Assembly (NCBI GenBank): GCA_036940085.1
Contig: JALLBK010000052.1
Span: forward strand, 1 to 64,000
DNA: 64,000 nucleotides
Source: Discostella pseudostelligera
Taxonomy: Eukaryota; Bacillariophyta; Thalassiosirophyceae; Thalassiosirales; Thalassiosiraceae
Direction: 5' to 3'
Position numbers and translations under genes: made by a program
Notes under the pieces: generated by a model
What the model was told of the DNA's origin: nothing
Seen by the model: the letters and a program-made list of their open reading frames with translations, nothing else
Databases searched by the model: none
Shown: positions 32,467 to 42,741 of the stretch, in pieces
How the letters are laid out: each line of letters begins with the position of its first letter
How positions within the stretch are numbered: position 1 is the first letter of the stretch

Positions 32467-34996
32467 TCAAAACAATGCATCCGCAAATAAGGCAGCACCG
32501 ACGGCAGCAGCACCCAATGCAAACATGTTGTTTCCGCCGCCGCCCATTCCTTGTCGCGCGGGCTTGACGTGCCGCCTCTTTTCTCTTCCAACCATTGGGT
32601 TGTGATTAGGTTCGATGAAGCTTGGAATTCCACCCGACGAACTTTGATAGCCCAACGTGAATATCCTCGACATGGCGTCGAACTGCTGACTCGAAGTCAG
32701 CTGTGGCCGCTGGCTAAATCGTCGAATCTTCAATTGCTTCTTTACCTCATCTAAGAACTGGTGGTAGGTCGAGTTGGCTGCGGTAGTCTGATACGCTTTG
32801 GTGAATGCTTGTGTCATGGCCCCGCCAGCATTGCCGCCATACCCGCCGCTAACATCGGCACTAGTCTGTGAATCTTCACATCCCGAAAAAAGAACCACAT
32901 CTCCAGAGGAATGTGCGGGGTTGACATCCTCCTTCCATTGGCGAGTATGGACGTTGTACTCATAGGGAAGATCCAACCCAGTTCCACTAGGTCAAATGAA
33001 TATAGAACACACACACGTTGGGTTAGAAAGTCGGTGACATAAGTAATCCCAATATGATGCAAAACACCAAAGCTTACCTGTGGCACATATCCATGAGCGC
33101 CGTAAGACGAGCTCCCTCGGGTAGATTGTAGACCAGACTACCCCACAAAACATCGTCGGTGATCTGACCACTCTTCGAGAAGTCCACAGGCACAATCGTT
33201 TCATTATATCCATCAATTTCATGTCCCGACTTGTCAGGCACTTGTCCACCATGTCCCGAGAAGTGAAAGAAGAGAATATCGCCTTTGCGAACGTCGTTCA
33301 TGAACCATTTGAAGGCTTTCATAATATTGACCGCGTTAGGTTGATACTCCCGCCCTCGGCTCGATTCATCCGACAATAACAGCATGTGTGATCCATCATC
33401 GGGATAGCCATTCCGTTTTAGCAATTCTTGCATACTTTTTGCATCATTGACACATCCCCGTAATTCCGCACGTGTTTTTTTGTAGTTGATCCCGATCAGT
33501 AGGGCCTTGTGTCGTCCATTGGGTGGCAGACCCGATCCCATACCCCGAGGAATGCATGGTACGGAGCGTAACGCCACAGGAGGTGGATCGTGGTGCGACG
33601 GTGCCGAGCATTGGAATTCACGCCATGTGGTGGTATGAGGAGGGATGGAACCGTAAGAAGTTGCATTCGAAGGATGACTAGCAGTTGCTCCATACGGATT
33701 GTAGGATGAAGGAGAAGTAGTGTCGGCACTAACTTGTACTCGAAAGAAGGGTTTGACACCATCATACTGCCACTCGGACTGGGGAGGAATAGTTTTCAAT
33801 ACCTCCTTCCCGTCAGGAGCTCGGACCTTAATCATTTGACCGGGTTGCATGCCACTGGGTATGGGCACTCGCATAACTCCGGATGTTGTGGTGTGCGAAG
33901 GAGGAGGTGCGTGTGGTTGATTAGCGTATGGAATGTATGGCGACGTCGACGAAGGAGTGTCCCCACCAACTTGTATTCGAAAATAGGGCCTGGCTCCATC
34001 ATACAACCATTCCGATTGCGGTGGAATCGTCTTCACCACCTCCGTACCGTTGGGTGATCGAACTTTAATTTGTTGTCCAGGATTCATGCCTGCGGGGATG
34101 TGCACTCTCATGACTGTTCCTCCTCCAGCACCAGCACCAACGTTGCCACCGCCGCCNCCAGCACCAGCACCAACGTTGCCACCGCCGCCGTAGGTTCCAC
34201 CGCCTGTATATGCTGCACCACCGCCTGCACCCATTGTACCTGTTCCAGCCAGATTGTACTTATTCATTTGAGTATTAATCGAATTGGCAAGTTTGGCACC
34301 GGTTCCTCCACCCATGCTGAGTTTGCTTAATCCGGCATTAATTGAGTTCACAATGTTTGCCTGATTCGAATTTGCAGTTTTGGGATATGATGAAGTCGAA
34401 GTGGGATTGTAGTAACCTCCCTGTGAATTAGCTGTAGTAGTAGTAGTTGGAATGTGTCCTCCTCCTGAAGAAGATTCCGCCAAACATTCTAACATGTCTG
34501 GAGGCATGGAGTTGCCACACCCCCCACATAAAGTATTGGAATTGAGATTTCTGGCATAGTTGCATGTGGGGCATTCCCAAAAGCTGACCTCATTGTTACT
34601 ACTGCCGTTTGCATAGTTGTTCGAGTTGTAGGTGCCATTATTCGTTGCGCCGTTGGAATGATAAGCCGGATTTGTCCCAGGAACATAGACTGTGGCCGTC
34701 CCAGGAACGTAGGCAGTGGCCATGACCGGAGCATTATTGTCCGGAAAGCCACCGTAGGTATTGTATGCTGGGTAGGCAGGAGTAGCAGTAGCCGTCGTAG
34801 TTCCAGTAGTGTAGGCTGCTGCGGCGGATGCTGCCGTGTATTGCGGGTGATTTTGTGCACCATATCCATAACTGTTGGGATTGACGGGCGCCGCCGCCGA
34901 CGGTGCACCCGAGTATTGCTGCTGCTGCTGCTGTTGCTGGTTGATGCGATTCTTCGTCGCGGGGGGAGCCCCCAATACATTCTTTAAGAATCCCAT
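32467..34996 (-). CDS. Type I metacaspase with RanBP2 finger and twin repeats
   Basis: Exons are 34996-33078 and 32986-32467 (phase 2), 813 codons as given. Metacaspases are Cys proteases cutting after Arg/Lys, tied to stress and cell death in diatoms. A Gln/Ala/Tyr-rich head (MGFLKN start, possible N-myristoylation) leads to a zinc finger WECPTCN...NTLCGGC of RanBP2 type. Two copies of a 50-residue unit (VMRVxIPxGMxPGQxIKVRxPxG...KTIPPQSEWxYDG) follow. The C14 domain has KALLIGINYKK, LRGCVNDAK, the catalytic His in FHFSGHGG, DGYNETIVPVD and the catalytic Cys in DMCHSG, whose Ser codon is split by the intron. The C-terminal p10-like part has GCEDSQTSAD. A 32-base repeat around N 34157 adds 11 codons in frame. 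Confidence 0.9.
34125..34189. repeat. 32-bp exact direct repeat around a single N
   Basis: Bases 34125-34156 and 34158-34189 are identical and flank N 34157, in the Gly-rich linker of the metacaspase. The layout matches the two 72-base joins, but the length is shorter and the frame is kept. The local sequence is itself repetitive, so copy number is uncertain. Confidence 0.8.
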
Positions 34997-35430
34997 TGTT
35001 CGTCCAACTCAATGATGCTGTTGTTCGAGAGATTAATGGAGAGATCGATATCGATTGAATTGATTGAGCTGGATAGAAGCTGAGTCTCTGCGTTTGCGTA
35101 GGAAAGGGGCAGCAGACTGCCAGAGTTCGCGTTGACTTCCTCTTAGCGAATATTTCCACAAAGACACTGTAGATAATATCGCAGGACGAATGTTCTTGGT
35201 CCCTCATGCTTCAAAAAGATACTTAGCAGATTTTGAAATTAAAAAAATACTTAACGCCTCAGCTTCAACTGCCTTCAACTCACTCAGAGATGGATAGAGT
35301 GAGCGAGAGGTGAGAGGTGAACCATGAAAATATTCATAAACCCCACCGCCACCTTGCGCCACCACTACCGGCTCACCTTCGGATCCCCCCTTCCTGCCAC
35401 TGCCACTGCCTCCTGCTAGTACTCTGTCCA
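34997..35430. other. Divergent intergenic region, metacaspase and PEX3
   Basis: The frame of PEX3 is open through the right part, but with no ATG before 35431. No repeats of note, and no further gene. Confidence 0.55.
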
Positions 35431-37116
35431 ATGTCCTATCCCAATCACATCCTCTATAATCCCCCCCACCTCCGGCGCAACCGTCGGCATCATCGCAATA
35501 ATGTGCTGGCACCTCATTCGCCATTAGCCACCATTGCCACCACCGCCGCGGTAGTGTACGGTGCCTACCGCCTCGGCAGCTGGGCATGGAATGCTTACCT
35601 TGGCGACGACAACAAGTGCCAGAACATTGCGGATGAAGAAGAAGAGGAGGAAGAGAATGATTTATTGTACGAATGGACCGCCGACCATCAATCATCTACA
35701 GGCAGAAGCTCCCGCCGAGAAGTAGATTTTGATGCCACCACAAACAATAACCACATCAACAACGATTCCACCCAATCAAATCGAAGACATTCACGACGAT
35801 CACGTGAGCACTGGAGTAATGCGGCTGACCGATCGCATCGACCTTCTCCTCCTATTGATTACTGCCATCATCCTAACACCGATACCACGGGCGAAGATGA
35901 CGATGTCAATCACCACAAACACAACAGTGATGATGCCAATGTAGTCAAAAAGGCAACCTCTCTAGCCACCAAGTACATGTCCACCGCCGGATCAGCAATG
36001 TCAGCGGGTATCTCAGCGGGGATACGTGCCTACGAACAAAAGAATGGTCAATCTGCCATGATGGAAAAAGAACGTGCACTGCGAATGGGACGATGTCGAC
36101 TAGAGGTTTCACGCGCCATGATGGACTTTTTACCAACATTGAAACAGGCCGTAATGAAAGAGACGGATGTGAGTGGTGAGACGGAAGAATTGAAAAAGTT
36201 GAGAAGTCGAAGGAAGGAATTATTGGAGAAGAAAACTATCAATAATGAGGATTGTGGTGAAGAGGAAATTGCCATCCGAGAGAGAGAACGCATCTTGTGG
36301 AATGAAATTAAGAACAAGTCCGTAACACGTCTCGTCACGACCATCTATGCACACACCATTATCTTCTTGATGTTGACTGTTCAAGTGAATTTATTGGGAG
36401 GTAGATTATTAAGAGACGAATATGCGAAGGAGGAGGAGGATGACGACGGAGGAGCAACCGAAGTGACAGCGAATGGATATCATGCGTCGCATCAAACTGT
36501 CTTGACGAAGACGTATCATTATTTATTTGCCCAGGGTATACCACTATTGGCCAAATCTGTGAGTGGGGAAGTTCGAGAGGCATTGCAAGATTGGGATGTC
36601 TTCAACGCGGAATGTGTTTCGTTGTCGGATGTATGTGAATGGTTGTATCACATACGTGATAATATTGAACAAAAAGAAGGCAATACAAGCTCCCTTGTGA
36701 AATTTGTCATTCCACCCGAGGGGCAATCAGGCAATGCACCAACGCAACCTCCCGACGATGAGCTTGCCACATACATTCTCGACGAAACCTATGACCTCCT
36801 CGAAAGTCCAACATTTGCCCAAGCCGAACATCAATGTCTGAATAGCACCTATGATCAAATTCAAAGAAAGGTTCTCGGGAAGTTGTTTCTACATGAGGAA
36901 CAACATCGGCTGCCACTGGTCAATGTCGTAACGTACATGCAAAAGTCAGCGGTGTTGGCCTTTCACAAACCTCCCACGTACTATAAGGAGGAGATGCAAA
37001 GCTGGGAAGGAGTTTTGGGTATGATGGAAGAACCATTGCCGAGTGTCCCGAATGATTTTCTATCGAGGTTGGAAAGGTTGGAGAGTGTGCGGGAATTGAG
37101 TGATGTTTGCTTCTAA
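35431..37116 (+). CDS. PEX3: Peroxisome biogenesis factor PEX3
   Basis: PEX3 anchors PEX19 and inserts peroxisomal membrane proteins. A single exon of 561 residues from the ATG at 35431; the open frame upstream has only GTG. A basic N terminus (LRRNRRHHRNN) precedes a hydrophobic span, PLATIATTAAVVYGAYRLGSW, the expected membrane anchor. An acidic Asn/His-rich insert follows. The conserved fold includes MMDFLPTLKQAVMKE, ILWNEIKNKSVTRLVTTIYA, FLMLTVQVNLLGGRL, YLFAQGIPLLAKSV, ILDETYDLLESPTFAQA and a C-terminal helix. These line up by eye with human PEX3 (373 residues); the surplus is the insert. A clear assignment. Confidence 0.9.
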   Translation: MSYPNHILYNPPHLRRNRRHHRNNVLAPHSPLATIATTAAVVYGAYRLGSWAWNAYLGDDNKCQNIADEEEEEEENDLLYEWTADHQSSTGRSSRREVDFDATTNNNHINNDSTQSNRRHSRRSREHWSNAADRSHRPSPPIDYCHHPNTDTTGEDDDVNHHKHNSDDANVVKKATSLATKYMSTAGSAMSAGISAGIRAYEQKNGQSAMMEKERALRMGRCRLEVSRAMMDFLPTLKQAVMKETDVSGETEELKKLRSRRKELLEKKTINNEDCGEEEIAIRERERILWNEIKNKSVTRLVTTIYAHTIIFLMLTVQVNLLGGRLLRDEYAKEEEDDDGGATEVTANGYHASHQTVLTKTYHYLFAQGIPLLAKSVSGEVREALQDWDVFNAECVSLSDVCEWLYHIRDNIEQKEGNTSSLVKFVIPPEGQSGNAPTQPPDDELATYILDETYDLLESPTFAQAEHQCLNSTYDQIQRKVLGKLFLHEEQHRLPLVNVVTYMQKSAVLAFHKPPTYYKEEMQSWEGVLGMMEEPLPSVPNDFLSRLERLESVRELSDVCF

Positions 37117-37373
37117 TGGTTTAGGAGAGGGGTGCACAAGTTGGGGTGGCAAAGCATGAATTGTCTTGATGCGTATGATTCAAAAAATTATCTCATAATT
37201 CTTCAACGTAGCATTAAAAACAAGCTTAGGCAAAGAGCTTACTAGTGTTGCTATCTCTCATTTGTATTCACCGTATCGGGCTAACCATGTTTGCACACCC
37301 CACCCCCGCCCCCACCAAAAGGCTCCGTCAATAAAATGACATTCTTGATCATTATTTCAACAAATCAACTAAT

Positions 37374-38198
37374 TTACGGTAACAACAAATCCAAGAAACT
37401 AAGCGATCGATCATTCGCCCGTACCGTAGCCACATCTTCATACTTGATAATATTCCGTCCATTATTCGCAGCCAATTGTAAACTCTGTTGGGCAAGATTT
37501 TTAACAAACATTTCGAGTGCCGCCGTTACCACAATGGCTGCATCATTCTGAACAATGCCAATAGTGGTATCATTCTTCATTAGACGTTTGATAGTACGAA
37601 AGGGGATAGTTAAACCCGTGGTAAGGTTGGTGGAGATTCGTCTGATTTTTCCTGGGTAGTCGCCTTCGTCGGTGTCTGTACTATCTCTCTTGGCCTTCTT
37701 TTTCTTCGATGACCATTCTGATAATTCGACCTCGCATTTCTTCTTTCTTCCCCTCTTTTTGGGAGCTGGAGTGGCGGTGGTATTGGCTGGTGGGGGTGCA
37801 ACAACAACATCTTCGGTGCCACAAAATGAGGAGCCGGTCTCATCATCGTCCGCCACTCCAGGACTACTAATTCCGGCATCCTCTTCCTCGTCATCATCAT
37901 CATCATCTTCCTCGGCGTCATTATGAACGTTCTCATCTCCCTCATCAGCATCCACCATGGACTCGTCTACTTCTGCTGCCACTACGTCGTCATCGTCATC
38001 TTGTTCCTCCCCCGCCGCATCAGCATAATGATCTTCGTCGTCGTCGTCGACGTCATCGTCATGACGAGTCACCATGGCGCCGCCCACTGGGACAGCCATG
38101 GGAATTTGATTCTCTTCATCGTCGTATTCGTCAATTTCATCGTCGTTATCATTGTATTTGTCGGCGTTGCCTACGCCATGATCATTGTCGGAGTCCAT
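37374..38198 (-). CDS. Histone-fold protein, POLE4/CHRAC1 (Dpb3/Dpb4)-like
   Basis: A single exon of 274 residues from the ATG at 38198 (MDSDNDHG); the open frame runs far upstream without homology. The first 170 residues are extremely acidic (Asp/Glu runs). A basic patch follows (KKRGRKKK, KKKKAKRD), a likely nuclear signal. The C terminus is a histone fold of NF-YC/POLE4/CHRAC15 type: LTIPFRTIKRLMKNDTTIG, DAAIVVTAALEMFVKNLAQQSL, NGRNIIKYEDVATVRANDRSL, SFLDLLLP. The final LxFLxxxxP is typical of the POLE4/CHRAC1 group. Relatives are small subunits of polymerase epsilon and of CHRAC. Two GGCGGGAA sites just upstream fit a replication role. Exact paralog uncertain. Confidence 0.8.
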   Translation of the reverse strand: MDSDNDHGVGNADKYNDNDDEIDEYDDEENQIPMAVPVGGAMVTRHDDDVDDDDEDHYADAAGEEQDDDDDVVAAEVDESMVDADEGDENVHNDAEEDDDDDDEEEDAGISSPGVADDDETGSSFCGTEDVVVAPPPANTTATPAPKKRGRKKKCEVELSEWSSKKKKAKRDSTDTDEGDYPGKIRRISTNLTTGLTIPFRTIKRLMKNDTTIGIVQNDAAIVVTAALEMFVKNLAQQSLQLAANNGRNIIKYEDVATVRANDRSLSFLDLLLP

Positions 38199-38515
38199 GG
38201 TCGTCGTCGTCGTCGTCGGCGTCGGTGGAAGTGGAAAGTGGCGATGAAAAGTGCGGCGAAAATGGCGGGAAGTACGATATGGCGATAATGTGGCGAAGAT
38301 GTCCAGCAAAAATGGCGGGAAAAGAAGATGTGGCGATCTTCCTCGATCGATCTTCGATCTTTGCTTGTTTGTGCTCGTGACCATGACGTCGTCCATCGTC
38401 ATCGACGTCTTCACTTTTTCCGAATAATCAGCGGCAGATCTCATCATCATCACTGAAGCAATTAACAGGAGTAGGAAGCAATTAATTGAGTGATACAATA
38501 CAATATTAGGCAACG
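38199..38515. promoter_or_regulatory. Divergent promoter with two E2F-like sites
   Basis: AAAATGGCGGGAA occurs twice, 50 bases apart (GGCGGGAA at 38264-38271 and 38314-38321), 66 and 116 bases before the histone-fold gene. GCGGCGAAAA and TGGCGATG words surround them. The same gap serves the lipase-like gene to the right. Confidence 0.6.
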
Positions 38516-39870
38516 ATGACGGAAGATGTAGCCGCCATCCCGCAGCGTAAGGGTGTTGAAGATTTTGTTGCCTGTTTTCACTGCCGTCGACTGAATTCTC
38601 ACAACTTCCACCTGTCTTTTCCATCGGCCATTCTCTCTCTTTATAGCTCGCATATCGAGACTTCAAATACTTGTCATTGGAATTTCGCTGTATGGATTGG
38701 TCCTCCTTTGGCCACCGTTGTTGCTGTTCGTGACGTAAGTGTGCTAATGCCAGCATATGCACCCACGATGTGCATCAAATATAATCTCAACCTTATTTTG
38801 TGACTTACGGGCAAAACAGTGTCATTGTATCCATCACCATCCCCTACTCCTTCCGCATCAACGATTCTGGTGAATCTCGTCGTCGACTATGGAACGAATT
38901 CCTAAAACAACCACACCTACCCCCTGAACTGCAATGCACCGATGTTGAAATGGAAGAATCCTATTGGATCAATGATCGCGGAATGGCATTGTTAACTTCG
39001 ACCATGATACCCAAAAACAATGGTCCAATTCGTGCCGTAGTATGTTTATGTCATGGATACATGGACAACACCTCCTTTCTAAAACGGATACAATATCAAC
39101 GATTTGTGAAGCGGGGTATTGCCGTGGTAATGATTGAGTATGAAGGACATGGACGATCGGATGGGACCAATGCATTAATTCCCTGTTGGACCAACCTGGT
39201 GAAGGATGCACACAATTACTTTTCCATCATTTCCCAAAGTAACAAATTTGCTGGCAAGAAGATGTTTCTAATGGGAGAAAGTATGGGTGGTGCCGTAGCC
39301 TACGATATTATGATGCAATACCGACAAATGTATGAAGGTGTGATATTTGCAGCACCAATGGTGAAAATATTAGTCACGCCACCCTCGTGGGTAGTACGGC
39401 TATTCTACAAGGTGGTAGGCGAGCCAGGATCAGTTAGTCGATTGAGCGTGTTGCCACTCGCACCCTCCCGTGGCGATTTACCAGATTTGTCGTTTAAAGA
39501 TAAAGAGAAGATGAAGTTGGCATTGAGTGTCCCAACCAAATATGGACGAAAGCCGCGATTGGCCACGGCACGGGAATTGCTCGATGCTACGAAGCGCATT
39601 TCGGCGACGGTGCATGAATTTGATGCACCGTTTCTTGTATTGCATGGGTTGGAAGATTATGTTACCTGCCCAAAGGTTTCGGAAATGTTGTACAATGAGT
39701 CACCGTCGAAGGATAAGGAGATCAAACTGTACAAAGGCATGTATCACAATTTAACCGGCGGAGAGACGGACGAAAATATCAGCACTGTATTCAATGACGC
39801 AATTGAATGGATTACACAACGGAGTCGTAATCCAATTGAGGGGTTGATGTCTGCATTGATGTCACCGTAA
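38516..39870 (+). CDS. Membrane-anchored monoglyceride-lipase-like hydrolase
   Basis: Exons are 38516-38546, 38647-38734 and 38820-39870, all GT-AG with phases 1 and 2, 389 residues. No ATG exists in the frame of exon 3 before its core. The small first exon (MTEDVAAIPQ) and second exon restore a start and add one hydrophobic helix (ILVIGISLYGLVLLWPPLLL, continuing FVTVIVSI), a probable ER or lipid-droplet anchor. The alpha/beta-hydrolase core has VVCLCHGYMD (oxyanion), IEYEGHGRSDG, the nucleophile in GESMGG, the acid in HGLEDYVT and the His in GMYHNL. The EGHGRSDG and GESMGG motifs fit the monoglyceride lipase / lysophospholipase group. Substrate is not shown. Confidence 0.8.
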
Positions 39871-40178
39871 TGAGCGAAATACTCGTTTGAATTCTTCAAC
39901 CCACCTGAATAGGATTCGTTATGGTTGCGTTTGTGTGAGGAATTGTGGTGATCTAAACAAATGTTCATGCAATAGAGTGATAAATGACGATAAGAAGCGA
40001 GCACTTAACAGAAGCATTGCTGATAAAACTACGAGACGGAACAGAGGGATATGATTAGTTGTTATCATTTCGAGTTGTGGAGCTGCTGCGTTGTCGGGTA
40101 CTTCCATGTTTTCTCGTCCGATAGTAGAGTCGAAGTACCGTCATTCAGTGGCGACCCCATCGCCCAATATGAATTAAT
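39871..40178. other. Convergent 3' flanks, lipase and SelU
   Basis: This stretch holds the 3' UTR of the selenoprotein on the minus strand, including the SECIS-like stem at 40093-40144. It also holds the end of the lipase transcript. No gene. Confidence 0.6.
40093..40144 (-). promoter_or_regulatory. Candidate SECIS element, incomplete match
   Basis: On the minus strand, 35 bases after the SelU stop, ATGAC is followed by GGTACTTC, a 27-base loop region, GAAGTACC and CGAC. The 8-bp helix is perfect. The flanking UGAC/CGAC strands can form the tandem G-A/A-G quartet that defines a SECIS core. Two features are off: the helix is shorter than the usual 10-14 pairs, and no AA lies on the 5' side of the apical loop (GA is there instead). 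Confidence 0.4.
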
Positions 40179-41325
40179 CTAACTTTCACCCCGCACCATT
40201 TTCACTGCACTAATAATATCGTGAATAGGAACCTCTGATCCGGTTTCTTCTCTGTAGGCGTACCGTGCATTTCCGTGTTTGTCAAATATAATGATCCCTC
40301 CTTGAATCAATCCTTCACCCTTCAGATTTCCACTTATTTTCTTCACCTTCAACCTTTTGTACACTTCTCGCATGCCTCTCCAAAGCTTGATTGGATTCCA
40401 AGTTGTCAATGACAGCTTTCTCGAACCCAATGCTTTGTATAATGATACCCTAAATTACGAGATGAGAAGAAACTGTGAGATAACGAAAGAGCCGCCAGCA
40501 TCACTGAAACATTGAGTGCATGAATACTCGCTGTTCATCTCGGTAAAGCGGATGTGGAAAGAAGTCAGTCTGAAATTCAGATAGACCTGGTGAATGCATT
40601 CAATGGAGACACGAAGATTAGCCACAACAACTACTCAGTGCATTGATGAAAAATGTTCGATGTACAACTTCATACCTTCGTCGTCTACTCCAACCTCCTT
40701 CACAACTCCAAAGAGACCAAATCCTTCAAGTGGTTTGTCCTCTCTTGCCGCAAGGTCAGCAACAGCTACGTATTTGATCAGACGAAATGGTGAGGATAAA
40801 GAACAAAATCTTCGTCGCAAGTTTGACTGCAATGAGTCTATGACAAATATTACATACCTTTGCCTTCCTCGCGGCACAGAGATCATCCTACTCATGACAA
40901 GGATGTCAAGATGTCTTGAGTTGTGAGTGAATAGCTGGTAATAATATTAGATGGTTCAAATCAAGTTCATGAATCTTCACCTGGTCGTCGGATAGCGAAC
41001 GCGATGCATCCATGTTCGCCAGAGTGCTTGCTTATAACATCTGCCGCAGACATGCATGCAGTCTCAGACACAATCGGTGCGTTATCCCCCTCCAATGCAG
41101 CTGCTGCCTTGGATCTAAATTCGAGTGGGATGAGCTGCGTAGGATACGAAGAATTTTTCATGAGTATTAGCACCATACGAAGGGCAGTTAGTAGTCCACA
41201 TATTCCAATCTCACCGTTGCTGCTGCAATATCAGTCCACCCGGCTGGAAGCTCCATGTGAGGAGGCACATACGCGGCGGCCATGACTACTGCGGCGGATG
41301 CTAGGAGCGGTCGGAACAGCTTCAT
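40179..41325 (-). CDS. Selenoprotein U (PRXL2/AhpC-TSA-like), in-frame TGA = Sec
   Basis: Six exons join with GT-AG introns and matching phases: 41325-41215, 41134-40981, 40887-40858, 40765-40676, 40586-40505 and 40449-40179, 245 residues. Codon 90 is TGA (40885-40883), in the 30-nt third exon. The context is RRPG-TGA-SLCREEG, which lines up with the redox motif C-F-L-C-REE of human PRXL2A, so the TGA falls on the first redox residue and gives UxxC. Downstream homology continues for 155 residues: LFGVVKE, FFPHPLYRDEQ, SGNLKGEG, QGGIIIFDKHG. Thus this is not a terminal stop. A hydrophobic N terminus (MKLFRPLLASAAVVMAAA) suggests secretory or plastid entry. SelU/PRXL2 proteins are thioredoxin-fold, probably peroxide- or thiol-linked enzymes. 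Confidence 0.88.
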
Positions 41326-41537
41326 GGTGTGCCGCCTTTTTTTGCAGCTGCAACTTGCCACCACCTCCCTTTTGTCACCACCTCCGAAATCAAAGACGGA
41401 CAGACTGAGACAGTGAGTCACCGTCGACGAACAGACATAGAAAGATATGGCGGGAGACCCACCGACTGACGTCAGCATCGAAGCTCAGGTGTCACAAACT
41501 CAACAACACCAAGCAACACCCAAAAAAAAACATCACC

Positions 41538-42448
41538 ATGGTTGCCGTCCGTTCCTACTACGTTGGCTGGATTTCCAGCATCCTGGGCATCTCCATTGCA
41601 TTCCGATCTAATCATGGTTTCCTTTCTACACGGCAAGTAAGCATGCGCAAGGGTGCCGCCATCTTCGACAGCGCTGCCGATGCGGAAGAGTATCTCGCTG
41701 CCAACTACCCGGAATGTTCGGCCCTCTTCGCCAAGAATGCCGATGTCATGAAGAAAATCATCAAGGCCGAAGATGGATTTACGATATTTGCTCCAAATGG
41801 TAATGCGTTTGCCTCCTTGGGAGATAAGAAGAGATCCCAGCTGGATGATATACGTAATACCGAGGTCAGTGCGTATGGTGTGAGGTCTGATATCATAATG
41901 TTGTGTACTCTGAACTCGTGCAATCGATGGCTAATAAACTTTGTCTGCTTCATGTTTCAGGTCGCAGAGAAGATTGCCTCCTACCATATCATCATCGAAC
42001 CCGTGACGGCAGAGCAGCTCTTCAATTCGGGTGGTGTAGTTACAGAGGGTGGCACAGTACCCGCAGAGAGAAGTGTGTCAGGAGGATTCTTTGGAGTGGG
42101 TGGGAAAGGTAATGTTATGATTAATGATTCAATTTGTTGGACTCCTTTTCACCCCGACTCTCATTCACACATCGTATTCTAACTGAACATTTAGAGGATG
42201 GAGGGGTAACGTTAAACGGTGCCAAAGTTGTGAAATCTTTGGAGTTTGCAGATGCCACGAAGACTGGAATCATACATGAAGTCGATGGCTTTATTTCGCC
42301 CACCATTCTGTGGAGATATGCTGATCAGCGTGAGTGGTTGCTATCTAACAAATTGGTCGTTTGTCAACTTTCATTCCTTCCAATCACTTACTTCTCTCCG
42401 ACTTTATCCTATCTACATGAATTAGTTCGAATCCCAGGATCGTCATAA
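41538..42448 (+). CDS. Fasciclin (FAS1) domain protein
   Basis: Exons are 41538-41864, 41961-42108, 42195-42329 and 42426-42448, with consistent phases, 210 residues. FAS1 domains mediate adhesion or surface attachment. One domain spans most of the chain: VMKKIIKAEDGFTIFAPNGNAFASLG (H1 region), then ASYHIIIEPVTAEQL, GGVTLNGAKVV and GIIHEVDGFISP (H2-like end). The last exon adds only seven residues. The N terminus has an uncharged stretch (GWISSILGISIAF) that may act as a signal. The SelU gene diverges from it with 212 bases between starts; GGCGGGAG lies in that gap near 41449. Confidence 0.85.
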
Positions 42449-42741
42449 CCTGACGTGTTCCTGCCTGCTACAATACATGCTCCCGACATGAATGCATCAC
42501 TTGCAATCACTCGGAACCGCAATAGAGCAACCATGCTAATGTATCAATACATCATGAATTAATGAGCTAGCACACTTAGGCTAGCATACTAGCGAAACAT
42601 TGAGATAAGTACTTCTACTAGGGAATGTTTGTCAAACAGTCTGGTGTGTTGTTCAAATGCTTGACAGAGTTACTTCTGCATTATCTTGAGCCAATATAAC
42701 TAGATGGAAGCAGGAACCATTTTGTGAACGAATCGCGATTC

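Noticed and set aside
38800..38819. Start of the lipase-like gene at a GTG in this stretch
   Set aside because: A canonical acceptor at 38819 and two upstream exons in matching phase supply an ATG and a membrane helix.
40883..40885. TGA read as a terminal stop, a pseudogene lesion or a mis-spliced intron
   Set aside because: Splice sites and phases on both sides are canonical, homology continues for 155 residues, and the codon sits on the known redox Cys position.
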